A DNA stretch of 15,102 nucleotides from an uncultured Prevotella sp. (GTDB lineage Bacteria > Bacteroidota > Bacteroidia > Bacteroidales > Bacteroidaceae). The notes under the pieces are model-generated. The model saw only the letters and a program-made list of their open reading frames with translations, had not been told where the DNA came from and ran no database searches. Made by a program: the position numbers and the translations under genes. Positions 7,360-13,312 of this stretch are shown piece after piece. The stretch's first letter is position 1. Each line of letters starts with the position of its first letter. Where the stretch lies: positions 1-15,102 of the forward strand of contig CALBJK010000248.1 in the NCBI GenBank assembly GCA_937892695.1, given 5' to 3'.

Positions 7360-7789
7360 TGTTTATCTTTATCGAATCGATGGCATTGCGAGTATAATCG
7401 ACCGACTGTACCGTATGGAACATGGATGGATTACAGTCGACCGACTCGAAATGAGGAATATTGGCCTTCCGCACCCTCACCGTATCAGTTACTGTTACGG
7501 CAGCACCTTTGCGTATCAGACTGAAGATATAAGTGTCGGACGTGCGCGAGTAGCTCATAGGCAGTTTTATGCTGTCGGCATCAGTCACACGGTTGACAAG
7601 GACAGTGTCATTGCCCTCGGCTTCAGACAATGTCGTCGACACCGTGAGCGTATCGGCCAACGGAGCAGCCGTCCCTGCCATGCGGAACACGGCCATGACA
7701 CGGTTGTTAAGCGGACAGTCTATAGACGAACATGCCGACAAGGCAGCCACCATAACGACGGAGACAAGACAAAATCTGCTTTTCATCAT
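7292..7789 (-). CDS. DUF6452-like lipoprotein
   Basis: A 165-residue protein with a lipoprotein signal peptide, VVMVAALSAC, placing the lipidated cysteine at residue 20. CSSIDCPLNN follows, a start typical of DUF6452, and then a beta-rich domain with ADTLTVSTTL and IFSLIRKGAAVTVTDTVRVRKANIPHFESVDCNPSMFHTV-type strands. The family has no established function. Two candidate ATGs are adjacent (7789 and 7786). The gene follows the glycosyltransferase by 15 bp and overlaps the next gene by 68 bp in another frame. Confidence 0.82.
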   Translation of the reverse strand: MMKSRFCLVSVVMVAALSACSSIDCPLNNRVMAVFRMAGTAAPLADTLTVSTTLSEAEGNDTVLVNRVTDADSIKLPMSYSRTSDTYIFSLIRKGAAVTVTDTVRVRKANIPHFESVDCNPSMFHTVQSVDYTRNAIDSIKINNEQVTFDVVKPNFLIYFKGSGD

Positions 7790-7804
7790 CTGTATTTTCT
7801 GCCG

Positions 7805-8785
7805 TCAGGAGTTTTTCTTTTCAATATTGTCACACTTCAAGGTAGTCTCTATCTGGTAGTCGTTACGGTTGAGCGATGACCGGCTTACAAGATCACCTAT
7901 GAATCCGGCCAGGAACAGCTGCGTTCCTATCATCATCATCGTTAACGATATGTAGAAGTAAGGCGACTCGGTTATCAGACGCTGCGGCACACCGTGGTAA
8001 AGGCTCCACAGCTTGTCGGCACCGATAATCATAACCGCCACAAGACCTATCAGAAAGACAATTGAACCAAGAAAGCCGAAGACATGCATAGGTTTCTTTC
8101 CGAAATTGCTGAGAAACCAGAGCGTTATCAGGTCGAGGTAGCCATTGAAGAAACGGTTCAGTCCGAATTTAGACTTGCCATACTTTCTGGCCTGATGGTG
8201 TACAACCTTCTCCCCGATCTTCGTGAATCCGGCGTTCTTGGCAAGATAAGGAATGTAACGGTGCATTTCTCCATACACCTCGATGTTCTTCACCACATCG
8301 CGACGATAGGCTTTCAGTCCGCAGTTGAAGTCGTGCAAATTGTGAATGCCGCTTATCTTCCGCGCCGTAGCATTGAAGAGTTTTGTAGGTATTGTCTTTG
8401 ACAACGGGTCATAACGTTTCTTTTTGTAACCCGACACAAGATCGTATCCCTCGTCCTTTATCATGTGATATAGGGCAGGTATTTCATCCGGCGAATCCTG
8501 CAAGTCGGCATCCATCGTTATGACCACGTCACCCTGAGCTTCCTTAAAGCCACAATACAGGGCAGGACTCTTGCCGTAGTTGCGACGGAACTTTATGCCT
8601 TTCACATGTTCAGACTCGTCGCTCAGTTTCTTTATTACGTTCCACGAACCGTCAGTAGATCCGTCATTGACAAAAATCACCTCAAAGGATAAGCCGCTGG
8701 CAGCCATAACGCGCTCTATCCACGAATAAAGTTCGGGCAGCGACTCTTCTTCATTAAAAAGGGGAATTACTACAGAAATATCCAT
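7805..8785 (-). CDS. GT2-family glycosyltransferase, DPM1/GtrB-like
   Basis: I place the start at 8785, giving 326 residues, because MDISVVIPLFNEEESLPELY is the usual N-terminus of this family; the open frame extends 22 codons further upstream into non-conserved sequence. The GT-A domain shows VIFVNDGSTDGS (37-47), the DXD-type MDADLQDSPDE (91-101) and HDFNCGLKAYRR. Two membrane helices near the C-terminus (about 235-255 and 270-295) are typical of polyprenyl-phosphate sugar transferases such as dolichol/undecaprenyl-phosphate mannosyl- or glucosyltransferases. It probably moves a sugar from a nucleotide donor to undecaprenyl phosphate at the inner membrane, with donor sugar undetermined. It begins 19 bp after the DUF4199 gene. 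Confidence 0.92.
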   Translation of the reverse strand: MDISVVIPLFNEEESLPELYSWIERVMAASGLSFEVIFVNDGSTDGSWNVIKKLSDESEHVKGIKFRRNYGKSPALYCGFKEAQGDVVITMDADLQDSPDEIPALYHMIKDEGYDLVSGYKKKRYDPLSKTIPTKLFNATARKISGIHNLHDFNCGLKAYRRDVVKNIEVYGEMHRYIPYLAKNAGFTKIGEKVVHHQARKYGKSKFGLNRFFNGYLDLITLWFLSNFGKKPMHVFGFLGSIVFLIGLVAVMIIGADKLWSLYHGVPQRLITESPYFYISLTMMMIGTQLFLAGFIGDLVSRSSLNRNDYQIETTLKCDNIEKKNS

Positions 8786-8804
8786 GCGTAAAATTTTCTT
8801 ATTG

Positions 8805-9374
8805 TTATTGACCACTGTTGTTGCCGAGTCTGTTGCTGCCATAGCTGGCATTGCGATTACCTCGCCCTACCCTCCGCGCACAGACAGCAGCTATGGGAAG
8901 CCCTACTACAGCACCTATAAACAGATTCTGCATCATGAACACAAACGCCCACTGCACCGGTGTCATCACCGTGATGGCGTTGATGCTGTCGGTCAGTTCT
9001 TTCTGCGATATGCCGCTACGGACATAGATTGGAGCTACGGTCTGCATAGTCTCGGTGAGCATACGCTCAAACACACCTCCGTCCAAAAACTTGAAATAGA
9101 CATACTGTGCCAAGGCAAATATGGCCGAAGCGTAGAAAAAAGTGTAAACCGAATAAGCGTAACCACGACGCAACGAAATTACGCCTTCAAGGGCATAATC
9201 GCGAAACTTGGCCAGCCGCCACCCTACAAACAAAGGAGTGGCCAATGCCAGAATATTGCCCAACGGCAGTCCGGGCATAAGCACCAGAGAGGCGAAACTC
9301 GCTATCCACAACAAAGACAAAAACGCTCCGTCCTGACGGGCGAAGGCCTTGAGCTGGACTACAGATTTTATCAT
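8805..9374 (-). CDS. DUF4199-like inner-membrane protein
   Basis: With ATG 9374 as start the protein has 189 residues; a longer frame reaches 9446, but it would overlap the promoter at 9407-9414. I see four hydrophobic segments: about 18-34, 38-52, 75-95 and 135-160, with a hydrophilic loop (YFKFLDGGVFERML through SGISQKELTDSIN) between the last two. This layout and the position next to a GT2 gene fit DUF4199, a Bacteroidota membrane family of unknown function commonly found beside this glycosyltransferase. The C-terminal tail is basic and polar, likely cytoplasmic. It is the first gene of the six-gene minus-strand operon. Confidence 0.8.
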   Translation of the reverse strand: MIKSVVQLKAFARQDGAFLSLLWIASFASLVLMPGLPLGNILALATPLFVGWRLAKFRDYALEGVISLRRGYAYSVYTFFYASAIFALAQYVYFKFLDGGVFERMLTETMQTVAPIYVRSGISQKELTDSINAITVMTPVQWAFVFMMQNLFIGAVVGLPIAAVCARRVGRGNRNASYGSNRLGNNSGQ

Positions 9375-9406
9375 CAATTGCCAATATCCATTTATTAAAA
9401 CGAATG

Positions 9407-9414
9407 CAAACTTA
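9407..9414 (-). promoter_or_regulatory. -7 box of the six-gene minus-strand operon
   Basis: Read on the minus strand, 9414 to 9407 is TAAGTTTG, a perfect TAnnTTTG. TTTG candidates for the -33 element lie at 9434-9431 and 9442-9439 (16 and 24 bp away), neither at ideal spacing. The ATG at 9374 is 32 bp downstream. Confidence 0.65.
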
Positions 9415-9650
9415 CATAAAAATGGTGGAACAAACGAACAAATCACATTATTTAAGTTTCATCACATTCTTGACAAGCCAAGAAGGACGGGCGTAAGGAG
9501 ACAAGCTCAGTCAGCAAACACAACAACGACACTTGGCTCAGAAATAGCATAAAAAAGATGTAACGATTAAAAGGATTTGAGTGATATCGCACATTCAGAC
9601 CACCATTCTAAAATAAAAAACGTTAAAACAGAAAACTAAAGCAACATTCT
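9415..9650 (+). other. Spacer between divergent transcription units, no gene seen
   Basis: This AT-rich stretch lies between the minus-strand operon promoter and the SRP RNA promoter. I see no coding frame with a plausible product and no strong hairpin; a 7-bp inverted repeat (AGCCAAG at 9476, CTTGGCT at 9532) is probably chance. Confidence 0.6.
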
Positions 9651-9682
9651 TTTCACGCTTTAGTCAGAAATGCTTATCTTTG
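9651..9682 (+). promoter_or_regulatory. Promoter of the SRP RNA / tRNA-Thr unit
   Basis: TATCTTTG at 9675-9682 is a perfect -7 box, with TTTT at 9651-9654 as a -33 candidate 20 bp upstream. It would start transcription near 9688-9692, just before the SRP RNA. Confidence 0.75.
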
Positions 9683-9699
9683 CATCCGCTTTTAACAAG

Positions 9700-9798
9700 A
9701 CGGGTAAGTCTTACACGGCCAGCTCCCTTCGAACCCTCCAGGACGGGAACGTAGCAAAGGTAGTTGGTTGTAGCGGCGCGATGTAAGTAGCTTACCCA
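9700..9798 (+). ncRNA. ffs: Signal recognition particle RNA, small bacterial (4.5S) type
   Basis: The conserved domain IV core is visible: AGG at 9740-9742 and AGCA at 9753-9756 form the two sides of the symmetric internal loop, enclosing a 3-bp stem ACG/CGT (9743-9745, 9750-9752) capped by the GGAA tetraloop (9746-9749). The outer ends pair as GGGTAAG (9702-9708) with CTTACCC (9791-9797), giving a hairpin of about 96 nt. The RNA binds Ffh and directs membrane protein targeting. Exact ends are estimated from the pairing. It is followed after 4 nt by tRNA-Thr. Confidence 0.92.
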
Positions 9799-9801
9799 CC
9801 C

Positions 9802-9875
9802 GCCTCTTTAGCTCAGTTGGCCAGAGCACGTGATTTGTAATCTCGGGGTCGTTGGTTCGAATCCGACAAGAGGCT
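9802..9875 (+). tRNA. tRNA-Thr (anticodon TGT)
   Basis: A 7-bp acceptor stem GCCTCTT / AAGAGGC, D-arm with GCTC..GAGC, anticodon loop TTTGTAA with anticodon TGT (reads ACA, threonine), and a T-arm GTTGG TTCGAAT CCGAC fold as a normal cloverleaf. The anticodon stem carries one apparent T-T mismatch in its middle. CCA is not encoded. The gene lies 4 nt behind the SRP RNA, so the two are almost certainly on one transcript. Confidence 0.95.
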
Positions 9876-9882
9876 CTCACGG

Positions 9883-9910
9883 AAGGTACGCAATACAGAT
9901 TGCGTACCTT
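9883..9910 (+). terminator. Hairpin after tRNA-Thr, probable terminator
   Basis: A perfect 12-bp stem AAGGTACGCAAT (9883-9894) and its complement (9899-9910) encloses a 4-nt loop. The following sequence ATTTAT is only weakly T-rich, so termination may be imperfect. Confidence 0.75.
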
Positions 9911-10041
9911 ATTTATGAATGCACACCAAGGGGAAAAATAATAAACAGTACTGTGTCGGCAAACTGTGTATTTCGACTAACTATCAGAGCGGCCTCATAC
10001 GCGAGGCGACATATATGTCTGCCTGAGAGTCCCATAACAAG

Positions 10042-10230
10042 ATGCTCGACATAGCAAAAGCCCGACTCGCAGACCCCACAAAACTCATAAATGAGATTTC
10101 TGCCGAACTGGGATTCCAGCAACCGCAAAGTTTCAGCAATTGGTTCAAGAAGGCCACCAGACTCACTCCCCTACAGTTTTGTAAAACCATCATTAACGGA
10201 CATGCAGCCGATACTGCTTTCAATTTATAA
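10042..10230 (+). pseudogene. AraC-type HTH remnant
   Basis: A 62-codon frame encodes MLDIAKARLADPTKLINEI, then SAELGFQQPQSFSNWFKKAT and a RLTPLQF segment. This is the second helix-turn-helix and C-terminal signature of AraC/XylS regulators (A..L......I.eIa.elGF.....Fs..FKk.tg.TP..f). The usual first HTH and ligand domain are missing: an in-frame TGA stands six codons upstream (10024-10026) and I find no matching AraC-like sequence in the other frames back to the tRNA. I read it as the 3' stump of a lost gene near the tRNA. Translation as a tiny DNA-binding protein is possible but unsupported. Confidence 0.6.
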
Positions 10231-10660
10231 CCGGAATTCGGCCATCCGACCTTTTCATGCGAAGTTTCTCATCGACTGATGCTCTGTCTCAGCCGTCAAA
10301 ACTTGCGTTTTTTCGGTAAAGTCTGCCCGGCACCGAAAAACGAGAAATATGCGATTTCCCTGTTCAAACAGGAAACATTGATAATCAAACAATTACAAAA
10401 TTGCGCCGTTATTCCGTTGAAAACAAAACGCATAACAATGCAGACGTATTTTAACGTTGCTTCAGTCTCCAAACAACCCGCATCAGAGCGCGAAACGATG
10501 CTTTTCACAATGCAAAACGATGCTTTTTGCAAAATCAGTGCACCTTTCTTGTGCGTGAAGGCGTTTTTTTAGATTCGCTAACCTCTATTTCCCGATTTTA
10601 TTTTATCAAATATTTTTACTCAAAAGCATCGGAAAAAAGAGGTTTCAAATCGTAAGTGAC
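10231..10660 (+). other. Gene-poor spacer with short repeats
   Basis: Open frames here (for example 10279-10572) have no signal peptide, domain or family-like pattern and are probably chance. The stretch carries the AAACGATGCTTTT repeats listed separately and a T-run at 10565-10571 that could end a transcript. Confidence 0.5.
10493..10527 (+). repeat. Two AAACGATGCTTTT repeats 22 nt apart
   Basis: The 13-mer AAACGATGCTTTT is at 10493-10505 and again at 10515-10527. An inverted copy of its core, AAAAGCATCG, is at 10622-10631. The second copy also sits in a GCAAAA...TTTTTGC hairpin. Too few copies for a CRISPR array; it may belong to an interspersed intergenic repeat family. Confidence 0.6.
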
Positions 10661-10666
10661 AGTTTC

Positions 10667-10701
10667 TTTCCAATAAAAAAGCGACATGAATTTTACCTTT
10701 G
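10667..10701 (+). promoter_or_regulatory. Promoter of the ECF sigma-factor operon
   Basis: TACCTTTG at 10694-10701 is a perfect -7 box, with TTTC at 10667-10670 as a possible -33 element 23 bp upstream. The ATG at 10781 would follow a leader of roughly 70 nt that contains a small CGGAA/TTCCG hairpin (10731-10744). A housekeeping-type promoter here suggests basal expression of the sigma operon. Confidence 0.6.
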
Positions 10702-10780
10702 GCGTATCAACGGGTCTTAATATAGAACGCCGGAACAAATTCCGACAACGTATAACAGACAAAATAAAAAAAGATTGATT

Positions 10781-11137
10781 ATGGAAACGACAAGTAGAAA
10801 CAAGACAGCAATCATTGCATTGGCAATGCTCATAGTTTGCGGAACCGCTAACGCACAACGCCGAAGATGGCACACACCCATACGTCCTGTAGTGTCGATA
10901 GTGGCAAGACCGGCAGTAACAGTACATGTAAGCAACAGATTTAACCAAAAGGAACGTCTGGCAATGGCAATGGCATATCTGAGAACCCACAGCTACATGA
11001 CAATAAAACAGTATTCGAAGATGACCAGACTTTCAAAGACAACAGCCGAAGCCGAACTGGATGCTTTTGCCTCTGGCAACAGCAAACCTATTACGGCTGT
11101 GCTAAAAGGCAAAAAGAAAGTTTACGTAAAAGTGTGA
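10781..11137 (+). CDS. Exported small protein with HTH-like C-terminal region
   Basis: I use ATG 10781 (118 residues) rather than the TTG at 10775. Residues about 8-26 form a Sec signal peptide ending in ANAQ. A basic, proline/valine-rich segment follows (RRRWHTPIRPVVSIVARPAVTVHV). Residues 56-98 are helical and read like a helix-turn-helix (ERLAMAMAYLRTH, then YMTIKQYSKMTRLSKTTAEAELDAFA), followed by a basic end KGKKKVYVKV that could form a wing. An HTH-like fold in an exported protein is unusual, and its role is unlikely to be classical DNA binding. I do not recognise a named family, though it lies 17 bp ahead of an ECF sigma gene and probably belongs to its operon. Confidence 0.75.
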   Translation: METTSRNKTAIIALAMLIVCGTANAQRRRWHTPIRPVVSIVARPAVTVHVSNRFNQKERLAMAMAYLRTHSYMTIKQYSKMTRLSKTTAEAELDAFASGNSKPITAVLKGKKKVYVKV

Positions 11138-11154
11138 CAAGAAACAAATAGCCC

Positions 11155-11697
11155 ATGACATCAGAATCGGACAAAGACATTGTTTCGGCACTAAAAGAAA
11201 ATGTAGAACAGGGTTTCAGGCTATTGATGACAAGCTACGAAGAAGCAATATACTGGCACATAAGACGCTTGGTCGTATCACACGACGATGCTCAGGATGC
11301 GACACAGGAGACATTCGTGAGAGTATTCCGTTCGATTGAAAAGTTCAAAGGCGACAGTTCCTTATCGACATGGATATACCGAATTGCCACAAACGAGGCT
11401 TTAAGGCTGATAGGACAACGTAAAACCAACCAAACTTCAATTGACAACAACAAATCCGAGGCAAATGCCATCGAAGCCGACAAATATGTCGACTACAGCA
11501 ATCTGGAAGCCGTAAAGCTACAGAAAGCAATACAGGCATTGCCTACCAAACAGCAACTGGCATTCAATCTGCGCTACTATGACGAGTTAAGTTTTAAGGA
11601 GATAGCCGAAATCTCTGGCTCGACAGCAGCCAACATGAAGGCCAACTATCACATAGCCAAAGAAAAGATAATAAAGTATATGAACTCAATGACATGA
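11155..11697 (+). CDS. ECF-type RNA polymerase sigma factor
   Basis: A 180-residue sigma-70 family ECF factor. Region 2 covers about residues 24-92 with DDAQDATQETFVRVFRSIEKF and STWIYRIATNEALRLI, the core-binding and -10 recognition part. Region 4 covers about 118-176 with ALPTKQQLAFNLRYYDELSFKEIAEISGSTAANMKANYHIAKEKI, the -35 recognising HTH. Length is typical. It is followed after 4 bp by a membrane protein of anti-sigma type, as in the usual sigma/anti-sigma pairs. It would redirect RNA polymerase to envelope-stress or other regulon genes; its target promoters are unknown. Confidence 0.95.
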   Translation: MTSESDKDIVSALKENVEQGFRLLMTSYEEAIYWHIRRLVVSHDDAQDATQETFVRVFRSIEKFKGDSSLSTWIYRIATNEALRLIGQRKTNQTSIDNNKSEANAIEADKYVDYSNLEAVKLQKAIQALPTKQQLAFNLRYYDELSFKEIAEISGSTAANMKANYHIAKEKIIKYMNSMT

Positions 11698-11701
11698 CAA
11701 T

Positions 11702-12040
11702 ATGGAAAAGGATTTTGATTTTACAAGCATAGGAAAGCGCATGCCATACAAGACCCCAGACAATCTCTTCAATGACATAGAAGACAATGTATGGAAACAG
11801 TTGGGACGCAGACCTGTAATGTCAGCCAAAAAGAAGCGACATTCGGTTTCGACAGCAATGGCTGTCATTTCTATCGCTGCCTGCATAGCACTTTTGTTCG
11901 TAATTCATCATAGAACAGAAAATAAGACTAATGAAGAAGCGAACATTGAGCAAGCATTCGCCAATCTTTGCACCGAAGACCAGACTTATCTGCTCAATGC
12001 CTACGAGAACGACATCTTTTTAAATCAACAAAACAATTAA
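11702..12040 (+). CDS. Single-pass membrane protein, probable anti-sigma factor
   Basis: A 112-residue protein. The N-terminal 45 residues are polar (FTSIGKRMPYKTPDNLFNDIEDNVWKQLG) and would be cytoplasmic. A single membrane helix spans about residues 49-67 (STAMAVISIAACIALLFVI) and a short acidic C-terminal part (NEEANIEQAFANLCTEDQTYLLNAYENDIF) would be periplasmic. Position, size and topology match anti-sigma factors that accompany ECF sigma genes in Bacteroidota. I see no HxxxCxxC zinc motif, so it is not a ZAS-type anti-sigma. The role is inferred mainly from context. Confidence 0.75.
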   Translation: MEKDFDFTSIGKRMPYKTPDNLFNDIEDNVWKQLGRRPVMSAKKKRHSVSTAMAVISIAACIALLFVIHHRTENKTNEEANIEQAFANLCTEDQTYLLNAYENDIFLNQQNN

Positions 12041-12044
12041 AACA

Positions 12045-12479
12045 ATGATTAATGCTATCAGATTATTATTGCTTGCAGTCATAATGATGGTCTGCAGCAC
12101 TACGTTGTACGCACAGAGCAGCAGACAACGCATCACACGAGAACAGTTGGCTGAAGTTCAAGCCAAGCATATCGCCGACGAATTGGACATGGGAGAAGCG
12201 AAAAGCAAACGCTTCATCAACACCTACTGCCAATTTCAGAAAGAGCTGTGGTCGCTGGGGCCAAGATACGGACGCAAGCGTCGTCCTTCTACAAATGAAG
12301 ATACAGAGCAGGATATAAAAAAACGGTTTGAACACAGCCAGAAAATACTGGACTTGAGAGAAAAATATTACGGAATATACAGCGAATTCCTGACGCAGAA
12401 GCAAATAAAGCGCGTTTACGAACTCGAAAGGCAAATGATGAACAGATTAAAATCGAAAGGAGTGCGTAGGAGAAAATGA
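12045..12479 (+). CDS. Periplasmic helical protein, Spy/CpxP-like
   Basis: A 144-residue protein with a signal peptide (about 1-24, ending LYAQ). The mature part is mostly charged helix: ITREQLAEVQAKHIADELDM near the N-terminus, a basic centre, then a long helix with EFLTQKQIKRVYELERQMMNRL. The FLTQKQI pattern recalls the LTxxQ motif of Spy/CpxP-type periplasmic stress proteins. It sits 4 bp after the anti-sigma-like gene, and its stop overlaps the next start by 4 bp (ATGA). It might report envelope stress to the sigma/anti-sigma pair; this is inference. Confidence 0.75.
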   Translation: MINAIRLLLLAVIMMVCSTTLYAQSSRQRITREQLAEVQAKHIADELDMGEAKSKRFINTYCQFQKELWSLGPRYGRKRRPSTNEDTEQDIKKRFEHSQKILDLREKYYGIYSEFLTQKQIKRVYELERQMMNRLKSKGVRRRK

Positions 12480-13243
12480 GAATGACGAAAACATGTTATT
12501 GTAAAATAGCTCTATTGACAGCAGTATTGCTTAGTGTGGTATCCTGCTCGTCCAGTAACGAAGAAGAGGAAGAAAGCAACATTCCGACAACACCAACGGA
12601 AATAGTATTTTCTTATGGGCAGGGAACGTATTCGGGAGTAGAATTGCCTTATCGCATAGCAGCGATAAATACGAGCACAGACAAAAAAGCCGCACTGGTA
12701 ATATATCTGCACGGAGGTTCAAGCAAAGGAAATGACAACGAGAAACAAATGGCTGAAGCCGGGATAGACTCCATCAGCGGCTATTTGTCGAAAAGCGGCA
12801 CTGATGCCATACTGATTGTGCCGCAATGCCCGACTGACAAGAGTTGGGGAGGATCGATGAATCCAGTAATAAAATCGTTAATCGACGAACAAGTGTCAAG
12901 CGGAAAAGCGGACAGCAACCGTATATACATTTTCGGCGGCTCGATGGGAGGAACCGGAACATGGAGTCTGCTGTCTGCATATCCAGAACTGTTTGCTGCA
13001 GCAATGCCTGTAGCTGGCAACCCCACAGGATGTATTCCGGCAAATGTAGCCAAGACACCGGTCTTCACCGTAATGGGTACAGACGACAGAATCATGAGTA
13101 TTGACACAGTGAGTAATTTCGTGATGCAAATGAAGAATTCCGGAGCAGAATGCAAATACGAAATAGAAAGTGGGTGGACACACGAAACCACATGCATAGA
13201 GAGCTACACTTCTGCACGGCTAGACTGGGTATTCGTACATTAA
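12476..13243 (+). CDS. Lipoprotein alpha/beta-hydrolase (esterase/peptidase-like)
   Basis: A 255-residue protein. The lipobox LSVVSC gives a lipidated Cys24 followed by a serine/glutamate-rich linker (SSSNEEEEESN), so it is probably membrane-anchored and possibly surface-exposed. The alpha/beta-hydrolase fold shows the oxyanion segment YLHGGSS (77-83), the nucleophile elbow FGGSMGGTG with Ser156, an acid in MGTDDR (Asp203 or Asp204), and His236 in GWTHET. This is the arrangement of feruloyl esterase, PHB-depolymerase-like and prolyl-oligopeptidase-like enzymes; the substrate cannot be named. ATG 12476 overlaps the previous stop as ATGA; ATG 12482 is possible too. It is the last gene of the sigma operon and is followed by a hairpin. 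Confidence 0.9.
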   Translation: MRMTKTCYCKIALLTAVLLSVVSCSSSNEEEEESNIPTTPTEIVFSYGQGTYSGVELPYRIAAINTSTDKKAALVIYLHGGSSKGNDNEKQMAEAGIDSISGYLSKSGTDAILIVPQCPTDKSWGGSMNPVIKSLIDEQVSSGKADSNRIYIFGGSMGGTGTWSLLSAYPELFAAAMPVAGNPTGCIPANVAKTPVFTVMGTDDRIMSIDTVSNFVMQMKNSGAECKYEIESGWTHETTCIESYTSARLDWVFVH

Positions 13244-13277
13244 TACTTGTCCGGATGTCAGTAAAGGGGAAGGATAT

Positions 13278-13309
13278 GAGGGCAAAGCCGTTTTACGGCA
13301 AATGCCCTC
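13278..13309. terminator. Hairpin between convergent genes, probable bidirectional terminator
   Basis: GAGGGCA (13278-13284) pairs with TGCCCTC (13303-13309), with an inner GCCG/CGGC stem (13287-13290, 13296-13299). It lies between the hydrolase stop at 13243 and the convergent protease stop at 13313. T-runs on either side are poor. Confidence 0.7.
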
Positions 13310-13312
13310 TAT

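Noticed and set aside
8786..8851. N-terminal extension of the glycosyltransferase
   Set aside because: The upstream 22 codons overlap the end of the DUF4199 gene and precede a canonical family N-terminus at MDISVVIP.
8784..9398. Plus-strand 204-codon frame opposite the DUF4199 gene
   Set aside because: It is antisense to a membrane protein gene and has no coherent domain; a shadow frame.
9476..9538. Small RNA or hairpin in the spacer before the SRP RNA
   Set aside because: The inverted repeat is 7 bp with a 49-bp gap and no promoter box ahead of it; expected by chance.
10493..10527. CRISPR array
   Set aside because: Only two 13-nt copies with a 9-nt interval, no regular spacers and no cas genes in the window.
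10279..10572. 97-codon plus-strand open frame as a gene
   Set aside because: No signal peptide, domain or family-like pattern, and it spans the short repeats; composition looks like chance translation.
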